In this document: positions 32,647-40,959 of the stretch, piece by piece
Layout of the letters: each line of letters opens with the position of its first letter
How positions within the stretch are numbered: the stretch's first letter is position 1
NCBI GenBank assembly: GCA_034667225.1
Contig: JAXDKG010000012.1
Coordinates: 1 to 64,000 of the forward strand
DNA length: 64,000 nucleotides
Reading direction: 5' to 3'
From: DATMER01 sp034667225
GTDB lineage: Bacteria; Acidobacteriota; Thermoanaerobaculia; Multivoradales; UBA5704
Made by a program: the position numbers and the translations under genes
The notes under the pieces: model-generated
The model's database searches: none
What the model saw: the letters and a program-made list of their open reading frames with translations, nothing else
What the model was told of the DNA's origin: nothing

Positions 32647-33270
32647 ATGGCCGACGACGTTACGACCGTCAACGATACCGAACCCCTGACCCGCCCGATC
32701 GCGGACGAGCTCTCCGCGGCAGTGGCCGAGGACCTGGAGAGCTTCGACTCCGTCCAGGCCGAGCGCGACTCCGAGCGGGCTTTTGAGAGTGACGAAGAAC
32801 TGCCGAGCAAGCGGCTGCTCTCGTTCTACGACCGTCTGCGGGAGAAGATCCTCCACGCCGCGGAGAAGCGCGGCGGCAAGATGAGCGAGAACGCGCTCAA
32901 GGCGCTGCTGCTGGTGCCGGACGTCTTCATCCTGCTCGTCCGCCTGACGCTGGACAAGAGCGTACCGGGCTCGACGCGGGCCATGGTCGGCGGCGCTCTG
33001 GCCTACTTCATCCTGCCGGCCGACCTGCTGCCCGAGATGATCCTCGGCGGAGCCGGCTTCCTGGACGACCTGATCCTGGCCACAGCAGTGCTCTCCCAGG
33101 CCTTCGGAGGCGAGCTGGAGCCCTACGCCCGCCGTCACTGGAGCGGCCCGGAAGACCTGCGAGTCGTCCTGCGCGACCTCTCCCAGACCGCGCAGTCGCT
33201 GCTCGGGCAGAACCTCTACGACCGTCTGCGGAAGCTGATGGGGCGGCGGGGAATTAGCCTGGATCACTAG
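32647..33270 (+). CDS. YkvA-like DUF1232 protein
   Basis: The 207-residue protein has an acidic N-terminus and a C-terminal DUF1232 domain: LVRLTLDKSVPGSTRAMVGG followed by ALAYFILPADLLPE and GGAGFLDDLILA. This short membrane-associated motif is widespread; its function is unknown. An AGGGATTT ribosome-like site precedes ATG 32647. It closes the envelope operon and converges with the HD gene, with three bases between them. Confidence 0.8.
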   Translation: MADDVTTVNDTEPLTRPIADELSAAVAEDLESFDSVQAERDSERAFESDEELPSKRLLSFYDRLREKILHAAEKRGGKMSENALKALLLVPDVFILLVRLTLDKSVPGSTRAMVGGALAYFILPADLLPEMILGGAGFLDDLILATAVLSQAFGGELEPYARRHWSGPEDLRVVLRDLSQTAQSLLGQNLYDRLRKLMGRRGISLDH

Positions 33271-33273
33271 GTA

Positions 33274-33822
33274 CTAGGCCCGGCGGCGCCGCAGCTCTTC
33301 GAACAGCTCCTGAACCACCGCGAAGCCCCCGTCCGGGAAGTTGTCCGGGTTGTCCCAGAACTCGGCGAGGGCGCCGGTGCCCCAGCGCTCGTAGACAGCC
33401 ACCTTGAGCATGAGCTGCAATTTGTCGCAAGCTTTGACAAGCCGGGCCTCGGGCGTCGCCCCGTCCTGATACTCGCGATAAAGGTCGAGCGCCCGCTCCG
33501 GGAGCGGAGCCAGAACGTCGCCCATTGCGGCCATCTCGGCCGACTTCTTGGCCCCCTCGGGAAAGTACTGAGACGCCGTGCGCGGCAGGTCGCCCACCCG
33601 TAGCTCGGCGAGGTCGTGGACCAGGGCGATCTCCACGGCCCGGGAGAGGTCGATGCCCTCGATCCGCGTCCCCAAGGCCCACACCAGGAAGAGCACGTGC
33701 CAACTGTGCTCGGTCACACTTTCGGGATCGTGGACCCCGCGCAGCACGTATCCGCTGCGGGGGACCCGGTCCAGGATCTGAAGCTCGAGGAAGAGGTCGA
33801 GAATCGTGTCGTTGCGCCGCAT
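33274..33822 (-). CDS. HD-domain phosphohydrolase, YfbR-like
   Basis: The 182-residue protein has the HD-domain metal ligands in VTEHSWHV and LVHDLAELRVGD and a later ACDKLQLM. This pattern matches YfbR-type 5'-deoxynucleotidases, which remove phosphate from dNMPs, and the closely related HDDC2 group. Length agrees. It starts the minus-strand block, but is separated from the next upstream gene by only 15 bases. Confidence 0.85.
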   Translation of the reverse strand: MRRNDTILDLFLELQILDRVPRSGYVLRGVHDPESVTEHSWHVLFLVWALGTRIEGIDLSRAVEIALVHDLAELRVGDLPRTASQYFPEGAKKSAEMAAMGDVLAPLPERALDLYREYQDGATPEARLVKACDKLQLMLKVAVYERWGTGALAEFWDNPDNFPDGGFAVVQELFEELRRRRA

Positions 33823-33837
33823 GGAGCCGGAAGAGTA

Positions 33838-35178
33838 CTACGGATGCACGACCACGACTCGCGATCCGGACTCCATCGACCGGCCATACACCGGCAGGAA
33901 CCCGCCTCGGGTGACGAGGAGCGCGTGGTAATCGCCGAGGAAGTAGGCCCCGTTGTGGGACGGAGTCCACTCGAAGCGGTCGATCACGTTGTCCCTCTCC
34001 ATCGCAACGAGGTGGACATCCATGGGTAGAGCTTCGCCCCGGGCTCCAAGCGCCGGAGTGAAGTAGGTGATGGCCACGCGCCCTTTGGAATCCACCGCCA
34101 GGGAGGGGCGCCATGCAGGTTTCTCGGGGTCGGCGTTCACGCGCTGGATCGGGCTCCAGGTGCGGCCACCGTCGTCCGAGGTGGTGAGGGCCACCTGAGC
34201 ATGACCGCCATCCGTCAGGGCTCCGGTCGTGAGCACCACGTAGAGCCGGCCCGTCTTCGGATCGATCGCCGAGTGCTGGATGTCCTCGGCTACCCGCAGG
34301 TTCTTTTCGGTGCCGGGGTATTTCGCGAGCTCGCGCAGGGGCGTCCCCTCGGCCACGAGGACCGGCTCGCTCCAGCTCTCGCCGCCGTCCTCCGACTTCA
34401 CGAAGGAGATCCGCGAGCCTCGCTGTCCGTGGCCATAGAAGACGAAAAGGTGGCCCGTGCGGGGATCGATCAAGATCTGTGGGGCGCTCACCGAGGGCGA
34501 TCCCGACGTGATTGTCCGAACCGGGCTCCAGGTCTTGCCGCCGTCGACCGTCTTCGACATCGCCGCGGGTCCGATCTTCATCGCGGGCTCGTAGCGTGTG
34601 GTTACGACATAGGCCGTGCCCGGCCGGTTCGGATCGGCCGCGATGGAGGTGTTGTCGTGGAGGTACTCGGGCGTTCGCGTGAGTGAAGCCACGCCGGGCG
34701 GGTCCCAGGTGCGGCCGCCGTCCGGAGTCGAGACGACCAGGACCGCGCTCGCTTCATCCATGTCCTCGGTCGGCTTGAAGCCGGTCGCGCTGACATAGGC
34801 GCGTCCGTCCGGCCCGAAGGCGACCCAGGGGTCGGAGGCGCTGGGCAGGAAATCGAATGGTCCCCCGGCGCAGGTGTTGATCGGGAGGGTGACGGGAGGC
34901 ATCCACGACCGGCCGCCGTCGAAGGATACCGCGGCCTGGATCGCGCCGCCGCCCTGGGCCGCGACCACCCAGGAGGTTACGATGTGATCGGGATTCCTGG
35001 GATTGACGGCGGCGCGGGGCTCGCGCTCGAAACGCGGCTCCAAATCACCGAGGCAACGGGCCAGGGCCGCATCGCCCGGCCCGCCGGAGCTGACTTGCAC
35101 CAGATCGGGAGCCGGAGCGCGCGGGATCGTCGCCGGTGTGCAAGCCGCCACGGCGATCAGGAGCGCCCAGACCCTCAC
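33838..35178 (-). CDS. Sialidase-like BNR-repeat lipoprotein
   Basis: The 446-residue protein starts with a lipobox-type signal (LLIAVAAC, Cys13), so it is probably a lipoprotein. The mature part is a beta-propeller with at least five Asp-box (BNR) repeats: SFDGGRSW, TPDGGRTW, TVDGGKTW, SEDGGESW and DDGGRTW. Catalytic residues of true sialidases were not traced, so it may only bind ligands. The GTG start at 35178 overlaps the preceding peptidase stop (GTGA), which suggests coupled translation. Confidence 0.8.
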   Translation of the reverse strand: MRVWALLIAVAACTPATIPRAPAPDLVQVSSGGPGDAALARCLGDLEPRFEREPRAAVNPRNPDHIVTSWVVAAQGGGAIQAAVSFDGGRSWMPPVTLPINTCAGGPFDFLPSASDPWVAFGPDGRAYVSATGFKPTEDMDEASAVLVVSTPDGGRTWDPPGVASLTRTPEYLHDNTSIAADPNRPGTAYVVTTRYEPAMKIGPAAMSKTVDGGKTWSPVRTITSGSPSVSAPQILIDPRTGHLFVFYGHGQRGSRISFVKSEDGGESWSEPVLVAEGTPLRELAKYPGTEKNLRVAEDIQHSAIDPKTGRLYVVLTTGALTDGGHAQVALTTSDDGGRTWSPIQRVNADPEKPAWRPSLAVDSKGRVAITYFTPALGARGEALPMDVHLVAMERDNVIDRFEWTPSHNGAYFLGDYHALLVTRGGFLPVYGRSMESGSRVVVVHP

Positions 35179-35744
35179 CTGATCTGGACTACCTTCACCT
35201 TCCCGAAGTACGAGTTGGGGTTGTGATACCCGTACTCGTCCGGGTTGGAGGGCGTGTAGCCCCAGTAGGTTCCGGGTCCCGAGGGGTTGTGGGGCACGGG
35301 CTTGTCTTTGAGCTCGAAGTGGAGGTGGACGCCCCAGTAATCGGACTGGCCGTAGCCGGAGCCTCCCATGATCCCGAGCTTCTGCCCCTTGGAGACAATG
35401 GCCCCCTTCTTCAGCCCGGGCTCGATCGAGGCCAGGTGCGAATAGGAGCTGTAGATCGCGCGTCCCGATTCCAACCGGTGCTCGACGATGACGTTCGTGC
35501 CCATGCCCTGATCGCTTCCGCCCATCTTCTGGATGCGGGCGATCCGGCCGTGATTGGTGGCGACCACGGCTACCGGACCGTCGCCGCGCCGGTAGTCGAC
35601 CCCGGCGTGATGCCTTTGTTTGTTCGCGCAGGTCTTCACGTTGTAGCCGCACGTGGCGATGGCGGGGGTCGGGGCCGGAGGCCCGAAGGTGAGATCGGAG
35701 TCGTCAGTCATCAGAAGCGCCAGGAGGAGAAGGACGAAGCTCAT
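35175..35744 (-). CDS. M23-family (LytM-like) metallopeptidase, short paralogue
   Basis: The 189-residue protein has a signal-like hydrophobic start and an M23 domain with the zinc-ligand motifs HHAGVDYR and HLHFELK. Such enzymes cut peptide cross-links of peptidoglycan in the periplasm. The tail YWGYTPSNPDEYGYHNPNSY is shared closely with the next gene upstream, so the two arose by tandem duplication. The start overlaps the stop of that gene by four bases. Confidence 0.88.
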   Translation of the reverse strand: MSFVLLLLALLMTDDSDLTFGPPAPTPAIATCGYNVKTCANKQRHHAGVDYRRGDGPVAVVATNHGRIARIQKMGGSDQGMGTNVIVEHRLESGRAIYSSYSHLASIEPGLKKGAIVSKGQKLGIMGGSGYGQSDYWGVHLHFELKDKPVPHNPSGPGTYWGYTPSNPDEYGYHNPNSYFGKVKVVQIR

Positions 35745-36640
35745 TTTAGCTTGAGCCGGGCATTCGAGGAGTCGGAGATCCCGCTGCCGTTGAGCTTGAC
35801 GTAGACCCGCCAGTCCCTCGCCGGAGCGAGGCCGACGGGCACGTTCGTCCGGAAGGAGCCGTCGTTCCGTTCCGTCTGGGTGAGCACCGCGTAATTCCGG
35901 CCGTCAGGAAGGGCCAGCTTCGAGAACTTGTCCCGCTTCAGGTAGATGGTCACCTCGTCGCCCTCGGCGGCCCCGTCCGTCACCCACTCCACTGAGACGT
36001 TGAACCCTCTCTTCAGCTTGCCGCTGTTGGGCGACAGCAGGGCGATCGCGGCGGGGGCGGAGGGCTTGACCTCGATGGTCCCGTAGAGCGAGTTGGGATC
36101 GTGATAGCCGAAGTTGTTCGGATTGGACGGCGTGTAGCCCCAGTAAATCCCCGAGCCCGAGGCGTTGTGGGTCACGGCCGCGTCCTTGACCTCAAAGTGG
36201 AGGTGGATGGGCCAGAAGTTGCTCTCCCCGTTCCCGGAGCCGCCCATGGTGGCGATCCGCTGCCCCTTCGTGACCACCGTGCCCACCTCGATCCCGGGCT
36301 CGATGGCAGACAGGTGGGAGTAGGTGGTGTAGATCAGCCCTCCGGACGCCAGTTCGTGCTGCAAGATGAGGTTCGTTCCCATGCCCATGTCGTCCCAGTT
36401 CACGTACTCGACGCGGACGACCTTGCCCCGATTGGATGCGTACACGTACGGGTCGGTCTCGGAATTCCTGTAGTCGACGCCGGTGTGATAGCGGCTCGTA
36501 TTGGCGCAGGTCTTCGCGTTGTAGGAGCAGCCCCCGATCACGCCCGTAGACGTCGGGTGCCCGAAGGTGAGGTCTTCCTGACCGGTGGCGCTCGCCGCCA
36601 GGAGAGTCAGGAGAGTCGCTATCAGGTAGCCCTTTGCCAT
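35741..36640 (-). CDS. M23-family (LytM-like) metallopeptidase with extra C-terminal domain
   Basis: The 299-residue protein has a signal peptide (about 1-20) and an M23 domain with HTGVDYR and HLHFEVK zinc motifs. After the shared YWGYTPSNPNNFGYHDPNS segment it has an extra domain of about 100 residues, beta-rich, resembling an Ig-like fold. It is the first gene of a three-gene block with the short paralogue and the BNR lipoprotein, all apparently exported. Confidence 0.88.
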   Translation of the reverse strand: MAKGYLIATLLTLLAASATGQEDLTFGHPTSTGVIGGCSYNAKTCANTSRYHTGVDYRNSETDPYVYASNRGKVVRVEYVNWDDMGMGTNLILQHELASGGLIYTTYSHLSAIEPGIEVGTVVTKGQRIATMGGSGNGESNFWPIHLHFEVKDAAVTHNASGSGIYWGYTPSNPNNFGYHDPNSLYGTIEVKPSAPAAIALLSPNSGKLKRGFNVSVEWVTDGAAEGDEVTIYLKRDKFSKLALPDGRNYAVLTQTERNDGSFRTNVPVGLAPARDWRVYVKLNGSGISDSSNARLKLK

Positions 36641-36658
36641 ATGTGGTCCTCCCGTATC

Positions 36659-37414
36659 TTACTCAGCCGACTTGGACAGGATGAACGAGACCAGGAATCC
36701 CAGCACCGTGACCAGTCCGGCAAGGTCGTGAGCCTCGGCGAAGGCTTCCGGAATCATCGTGTCCACGAGCATGGCCATGATCGCTCCGGCCGCCACCGCG
36801 CTCGTGCCGGCAATGGCGCCGGCCGGAAAGCCCTTGAAGACCGTGAACCCCACGATCGCGGCCAAGCCCGACATCGCGGCGATGCCTCCCCAGACCCCGA
36901 AGATGTAGGTCCGCGAGCGTCCCGACCCCTTCATGCCGGCCGCGCTGGACAGCCCTTCCGGCAGGTTGGAAAGGAAGACCGCGGTGACCGCGACCCAACC
37001 GACCGCCCCGCCCTTGAGCAGGCTCAGCCCGATGACGATCGACTCCGGGATGCCGTCGAGGAGGGCCCCGATCGCGATGGCCATCCCACTACCTTGGTGC
37101 TCCTGCTCGTCAGGCTGTAGCCCTCCCGAGCGTTTCCGGTGCTTGGCCCCGTACCGGCAGAGCAGCCAGTTTGCCAGAGTGTACACCGCGCCTCCGGCGA
37201 GGAATCCGATGGCGGTAGAGACGAAGCCGCCGCGTTCGTAAGCTTCGTCCATGAGTTCGAACGACAGCGCCGAGGTCAGGACGCCGCTGCCGAAAGCCAT
37301 GATCGCGGCGACGAGCCGCTTCGGGATCTGGAGGAAATAGCCGAGCACGGCGCCGATCAGCAAAGCCGATCCGGCGAGAAGACCCCAAAGCCCCGCGGGC
37401 AGCCAGTCGGGCAT
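36659..37414 (-). CDS. ZIP-family metal transporter
   Basis: The 251-residue protein has about eight membrane helices. GALLDGIPESIVIGL and FLSNLPEGLSSA are the ZIP signature helices 4 and 5, in which His is replaced by Asp in the first motif. A short His/Gln-rich loop (DEQEHQG) lies before them. It probably moves zinc or other divalent metals, although the altered ligands make the ion uncertain. It lies three bases downstream of the DUF1304 gene. Confidence 0.85.
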   Translation of the reverse strand: MPDWLPAGLWGLLAGSALLIGAVLGYFLQIPKRLVAAIMAFGSGVLTSALSFELMDEAYERGGFVSTAIGFLAGGAVYTLANWLLCRYGAKHRKRSGGLQPDEQEHQGSGMAIAIGALLDGIPESIVIGLSLLKGGAVGWVAVTAVFLSNLPEGLSSAAGMKGSGRSRTYIFGVWGGIAAMSGLAAIVGFTVFKGFPAGAIAGTSAVAAGAIMAMLVDTMIPEAFAEAHDLAGLVTVLGFLVSFILSKSAE

Positions 37415-37417
37415 GGC

Positions 37418-37780
37418 TCAGTGTGGGAAGTGGATCAGGACTAGGGCGAGGAGCGCCGGGGCGGCCTGGATCCAGAGGATCTTCCGGTTGACCGTGATCG
37501 CGCCGTAGATCCCGGCCACGATGACGCAGGTGAGGAAGAACAGCTGGAGGTGAAAGCCCATGTGATGCTCGACGAGCAGGGACCAGATCAGCCCCGCGGC
37601 CAGGAAGCCGTTGTAGAGCCCCTGGTTGGCGGCCAGGGCGCGGGAAGCCTGCGCGAATTCGGGAGTGAGCCCGAACGCCCGCCGGCCGGCCGGCTTGGTC
37701 CAGAGGAACATCTCCATGACCATAAAGTAGAGGTGCAGCAGGGCGACTACGGCGACGAGGATGTTGCCTGCTGTGTGCAT
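37418..37780 (-). CDS. DUF1304 family membrane protein
   Basis: The 120-residue protein has four membrane helices and matches DUF1304: LHLYFMVMEMFLWTKPAGRRAFGL, then NQGLYNGFLAAGLIW (quoted in part). Function is unknown. It is the first gene of a pair with the ZIP transporter. The array and transposon region begins upstream of it. Confidence 0.85.
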   Translation of the reverse strand: MHTAGNILVAVVALLHLYFMVMEMFLWTKPAGRRAFGLTPEFAQASRALAANQGLYNGFLAAGLIWSLLVEHHMGFHLQLFFLTCVIVAGIYGAITVNRKILWIQAAPALLALVLIHFPH

Positions 37781-37914
37781 TGCTCGTATCTCCTCGCAAA
37801 GGGGCCAAAAGGATCTCGGTAGCCAGGGATCTGGATCTTACACCGGCTGGTTCTACGGAGAGGCTTGCCAGCTTTGCGAACGTCGAGGAAGGGCTCCGCC
37901 AAGAGCTAGCCGCC

Positions 37915-38079
37915 GACTCCGAAGGACTTGGGCCTCGTTCTGAAGCTCTTTGGAGCGGCTCCGAAGCAGTTCGGAGCGACGCTGAAGTCCGTCGGAATGA
38001 CCCCGAAGGTCTCCGGAGCCTTCCTGAAGTCGTTCCGAGGCACTCTGAAGCTCCTCGGAATGACTCTGAAGCCCTTGGG
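37915..38079. repeat. 21-bp tandem array 4, segment 1
   Basis: Seven full 21-bp units (type GACTCTGAAGCTCTTCGGAAT) and the first 18 bases of an eighth end in CCCTTGGG, the target duplication of transposon 1. The unit is about half palindromic (CTTCGGA / CTCCGAAG). The remaining bases of the split unit are found at 41832-41834. Confidence 0.92.
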
Positions 38080-38153
38080 GGCACTGTCCTAGTTTGAAGG
38101 GAACCCGGTTCCCCGCGACCTAACCCCTTGGTTTTCCTGTAGCTTAGCACGCG

Positions 38154-38178
38154 GAAGGGGGGAATTCTTCCCCCCTTC
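38154..38178. repeat. Hairpin near left end of transposon 1
   Basis: GAAGGGGGGAA, a three-base loop and the complementary arm form an 11-bp stem. It lies 75 bases before gene A. Transposon 2 has a different hairpin at the corresponding place. It may protect cargo or ends from outside transcription. Confidence 0.75.
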
Positions 38179-38186
38179 ACATGCAC

Positions 38187-38252
38187 GTGAAGCGGCCCGG
38201 CCGAGTGCTAGCACACCCGACCGAGCCTAGCCGAGCACAGGAGGCTAGTCCC
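38187..38252 (+). promoter_or_regulatory. Conserved 5' leader of cargo gene A (transposon 1)
   Basis: About 65 bases before the ATG, ending in GAGCACAGGAGGCTAGTCCC, align with few changes and almost no gaps with the leader of gene A in transposon 2 (45224-45289, minus strand). The leader contains the AGGAGG ribosome site. The downstream genes diverge after about ten codons, so the leader is better conserved than the protein. Confidence 0.75.
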
Positions 38253-38588
38253 ATGCCCGACCGCCAGAAGTCTACCCCGCCTGTCCCGCCCATTACCCAC
38301 GGAGAAGAGGAAGCCCAAAGTGTGTTGAAGCGCATGCTTGGTCTGGTCGCCCTGCTCCAATGGTTCCTGGAGCAGGTCCACTTCCGTCTCCCCGATCCCC
38401 TGGACGCGGAAGCCATGGGAACCGGGGAGATCCCCGAGAGTCTCACGTTCTCGCTTCGCGGCTCCATCGAGTGCGCATTGCACGACCACGTCGAGCCCCT
38501 GGAAGACCTGCTACGGCAAGCCGTGGCGGAGACTCCCGGGAACCTTGTCCGCGACTGGCACAAGCGCCAGCGGAAGGGCAAGCGCTGA
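38253..38588 (+). CDS. Transposon 1 cargo protein A (unknown)
   Basis: The 111-residue protein begins MPDRQKSTPP, like cargo protein A of transposon 2 (MRDRPQSIPP), and then differs completely. The remainder is a mostly helical acidic domain (LKRMLGLVALLQWFLEQVHF) with a basic tail (RDWHKRQRKGKR). No family recognised. An AGGAGG site precedes the ATG. Gene B starts two bases after its stop. Confidence 0.75.
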   Translation: MPDRQKSTPPVPPITHGEEEAQSVLKRMLGLVALLQWFLEQVHFRLPDPLDAEAMGTGEIPESLTFSLRGSIECALHDHVEPLEDLLRQAVAETPGNLVRDWHKRQRKGKR

Positions 38589-38590
38589 CC

Positions 38591-38965
38591 ATGGGAGGGC
38601 AACACAGGAACCGGCACCCTCCCGTAGGTCAGGACAAGCCCGAAGCGTTCCGCGTCGTCGTGCGCGACACCTTCTTTCAGCACATGCTCCGCAACGCGGC
38701 CCTGGTCATCCGCAACGGCTCGGACGTTCCGGAGTTCCTCATGTTCTGCGCAAGCTACGTCCTCACCCGTCACCGTAGCTTGACGCATCTCCGGAGGATC
38801 TACAGGCAGGGGAAGCGGGATATCCAAGCCGCAGTTGACGCGGTCCCGGGTGGCTCTCCGGAGCAAGAGTCAGAACGGAGGCGGACCCGAGGGCAAGCCT
38901 TTGACCGCTTCGCTCGATGGGCGGAAAGGGAGCTGCACGAGGACATCACGGGAGAGAAGCTGTGA
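38591..38965 (+). CDS. Transposon cargo protein B (conserved in both elements)
   Basis: The 124-residue protein is strongly similar along its whole length to protein B of transposon 2. Shared blocks include PPVGQDKPEA, VRDTFFQHM or VYDTFFQHM, VIRNGSDVPEFLMFCASYVL and AFDRFARWAERELHEDITGE. It is helical and basic in the middle, without known motif. Its stop overlaps the start of gene C by four bases (GTGA), a detail kept in both elements, so B and C are probably made in fixed proportion and may act together. Confidence 0.85.
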   Translation: MGGQHRNRHPPVGQDKPEAFRVVVRDTFFQHMLRNAALVIRNGSDVPEFLMFCASYVLTRHRSLTHLRRIYRQGKRDIQAAVDAVPGGSPEQESERRRTRGQAFDRFARWAERELHEDITGEKL

Positions 38966-39408
38966 AGGTCGCGCAGTTCACGCTACGCGGCAGCATGGCG
39001 CAGTCGATCCGCTGGAAACAGGCGGCAGAGGGCGATGGCTTCTCTTCCGTGGGGAGCTGGGCCGCTCGCGCCCTGGATGCCTACCTGGAAGGACGTAGGC
39101 GGGCCGGTAAGCCGATCCCGCTTGCATGGCACCGTGGGGCTGTCTCCGTCGTCCTGGACGGCCACGCGGTCACGCTGCGGGGGATGGTGTCTTATCCCTT
39201 TGGCGTCTACAGGGGACGGGCGGACGGGCCGGGGGTGCGCGCCTGCCAGCGCTTCACCCTGGTCCACCTTCCAGCCGGGCGCATCGTGGCCACTCTCCGC
39301 TCTCTGCGCCAGTGCCAAACGCTCGCTTCCGAGCTGGCGCCCATCCTTGCCCGGGACGAGCAAGCCGGAGCTCCAGTAGTGGCCCGGCACATTTCGGAGC
39401 AAGCGTGA
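38962..39408 (+). CDS. Transposon cargo protein C (conserved; ribbon-helix-helix-like N-terminus)
   Basis: The 148-residue protein is encoded from GTG 38962; a longer frame from 38917 is inside gene B. The N-terminal part, QSIRWKQAAEGDGFSSVGSW followed by AARALDAYLE, has the pattern of a short beta-strand plus two helices seen in ribbon-helix-helix DNA-binding proteins. The rest (IPLAWHRG, FTLVHLPAGRIVATLRSL) is unknown. It aligns end to end with protein C of transposon 2 with most residues identical. A regulator of the element or of host genes is possible. Confidence 0.82.
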   Translation: MKVAQFTLRGSMAQSIRWKQAAEGDGFSSVGSWAARALDAYLEGRRRAGKPIPLAWHRGAVSVVLDGHAVTLRGMVSYPFGVYRGRADGPGVRACQRFTLVHLPAGRIVATLRSLRQCQTLASELAPILARDEQAGAPVVARHISEQA

Positions 39409-39461
39409 GATTCAAGGGGCGGTCTCAATTCCGGGACCGCCCCAAGTGTTACGATAGGAGC

Positions 39462-39698
39462 ATGCCGATGCGCCCCAAACGTTCCCGCGATCCCGTCCAG
39501 GCCGCATTCCAGGTCTACCAAGAAATAATCGGGGAATCTCCGCGGCAACTTCCACCAGAACTAGATGACAGCCCTGCCGCAGTCGCGAAGCGGAAAGGCG
39601 CATCGGAGGGCGGGGAGAGGCGAGCGCGCAAACTAACGCCAGAGCGGCGCGCAGAGATCTCCCGGAATGCCGTCGTGGCGCGATGGAAGAAGGGCTAA
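39462..39698 (+). CDS. Transposon cargo protein D (small basic, GG...LTPE.R family)
   Basis: The 78-residue basic protein contains SRDPVQAAFQVYQEIIGE and a C-terminal SEGGERRARKLTPERRAEIS followed by a short basic end. Small proteins with a GGKAR..LTPE.R.EIA..AA..RW tail are common on mobile elements; their function is unknown. ATG 39462 lies six bases after a TACGAT box, as in the homologue at 43755; ATG 39468 is an alternative with a better-spaced AGGAG. A terminator follows. Confidence 0.75.
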   Translation: MPMRPKRSRDPVQAAFQVYQEIIGESPRQLPPELDDSPAAVAKRKGASEGGERRARKLTPERRAEISRNAVVARWKKG

Positions 39699-39736
39699 GG
39701 CGGCGCCCGAAAAGCCACAGCGAACACAAAGAAGAA

Positions 39737-39763
39737 GGGCGGCTTCCCGTGAGCCGCCCTTTT
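39737..39763. terminator. Terminator between gene D and the hicA-like gene
   Basis: GGGCGGCT, a seven-base loop and AGCCGCCC are followed by TTTT. The opposite strand has AAAG/CTTCTT flanks, so it may work for both convergent transcripts. Confidence 0.85.
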
Positions 39764-39790
39764 CTCGTTCCGCCCTCTAACCTGGGCACC

Positions 39791-40036
39791 CTACCAGCCA
39801 AAATGCTCCTTGGCACACTCCCAAAAGCCGAGGTGCCGCGCCATGCTGCGTACATGGCCGTCCTCGATCTTTGGATTGGTTGCCCCGTGAGTCCCCAGAG
39901 GAAGACCCCTGAAGATGCCGCCCCTCGCATCGAGTACCCAGAAGTGATGCTTCTTCCGGACAATCCGGGCACCGGGAGAGCATCCCTCAAGCATAGCCGC
40001 GATCTTGTCGAGGGGAATCTGGCCCGATCTCCCCAT
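39791..40036 (-). CDS. HicA-like toxin
   Basis: The 81-residue protein has the size and pattern of HicA mRNA interferases: IPLDKIAAMLEG, then a basic strand with KKHHFWVL (histidines at the place of the catalytic GSHH/GxH region), RGLPLGTH and VRSMARHLG. It starts two bases after the stop of the HicB-like gene, so the pair is co-transcribed with antitoxin first. The family call is by motif order; a search would settle it. Confidence 0.6.
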   Translation of the reverse strand: MGRSGQIPLDKIAAMLEGCSPGARIVRKKHHFWVLDARGGIFRGLPLGTHGATNPKIEDGHVRSMARHLGFWECAKEHFGW

Positions 40037-40038
40037 CT

Positions 40039-40500
40039 TTAAGCGGCGGCGGCGAAGTCGCCGACTTCGTCTTCGATTTCAGCCTTGTCCTCGAGCGCCA
40101 GGACGGTGATTCCCAAGGGGGACTCCGAGGGACGCTTTCCCATCTCGTCATCGAGGGACAGCCTGCCAGCTCGTACCTCAAGCACGGCCTTGTCCCACTC
40201 CTCTAGAGCCACCGTGCTTGTATCGGCGAAGAACCGCTTAACCGCTTTCTCGAACCCAACGAACGACGTCTCATCCTCAGCAATGTCGAGCAGAACGTCG
40301 TGGTAGCTTGCGCACAAAGCCCTCATCGCCGCCGTTGCTGTCTCTCCCTTGGCGGCTAAGCCGCCGGGATTGATGCCTTCAGCCCAGAACTCTCCGGGCT
40401 CGCCTTTGACGAGCACACGGCCAGCTACAATGACGTTGGCTGTGAAGCGCTCGGCTTCAACCACGTCGCGTCGCGAGAAGAGGATTGGATAGTGCTTCAT
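40039..40500 (-). CDS. HicB-like antitoxin
   Basis: The 153-residue protein has a partial RNase H-like HicB core: VLVKGEPGEFWAEGINPGGL followed by AAKGETATAAMRALCASYHD, a pattern typical of HicB (pdlpG..a.GdT..eA). The C-terminal part is long, acidic and helical and may bind the HicA-like toxin. There is no obvious helix-turn-helix. The pair would help keep transposon 1 in the genome. Confidence 0.6.
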   Translation of the reverse strand: MKHYPILFSRRDVVEAERFTANVIVAGRVLVKGEPGEFWAEGINPGGLAAKGETATAAMRALCASYHDVLLDIAEDETSFVGFEKAVKRFFADTSTVALEEWDKAVLEVRAGRLSLDDEMGKRPSESPLGITVLALEDKAEIEDEVGDFAAAA

Positions 40501-40923
40501 GACCGCTATCTCCTTGGCTCAGGACTCTGCCTGAGCTACTCTCAATGGGGATGCAATAGCTACGCCGCCCCAGAACTGCCTACCTGCTGTGCTGTATCGT
40601 GCCATGCCGTGTGGCATCGCGCACTGTATACGATTGGAGAGGCGCGTGGTGAGTTCACCTCGTTACAGGCGCGCCCCCGGGACCCTACAGAGGTATAGAC
40701 GGACTGTACCGCCTTTTGGTTGCATCGCAGGAGGTACATTCTGTGAACCCTCCTTGGATCTACATCAACAGGTGCGGTTCCCAGATGATTCCGAGACAAA
40801 ACTATACGCCCGCTTTGGTGCTGTCGTCCAATAGTGGACTGTCTCTATGTCTACCGGTGCGCAGTTCTCTTGCTCACAGCACCGGATGACTGGCGAAGTA
40901 AAAAGTCTAGTTCGTTTTGGTTA
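40501..40923. other. Spacer between hicB-like gene and transposase 1
   Basis: No convincing gene. A short frame with an AGGAGG site (GTG 40743, about 30 codons) has no recognisable product. The stretch is more AT-rich than the chromosomal genes and may contain the divergent promoter for the hicB-hicA-like pair. Confidence 0.5.
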
Positions 40924-40952
40924 TTGACTTTCCTGTCCATGGCAAGCATAAT
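40924..40952 (+). promoter_or_regulatory. Transposase 1 promoter
   Basis: TTGACT, 17 bases and CATAAT precede ATG 40960 by seven bases. The same hexamers, spacing and distance to the ATG occur before transposase 2. A leaderless transcript is predicted. Confidence 0.82.
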
Positions 40953-40959
40953 GTCTAGT

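Noticed and set aside
40834..40959. Longer N-terminus for transposase 1
   Set aside because: It would span the promoter boxes shared with transposase 2, and the extra residues are not conserved.
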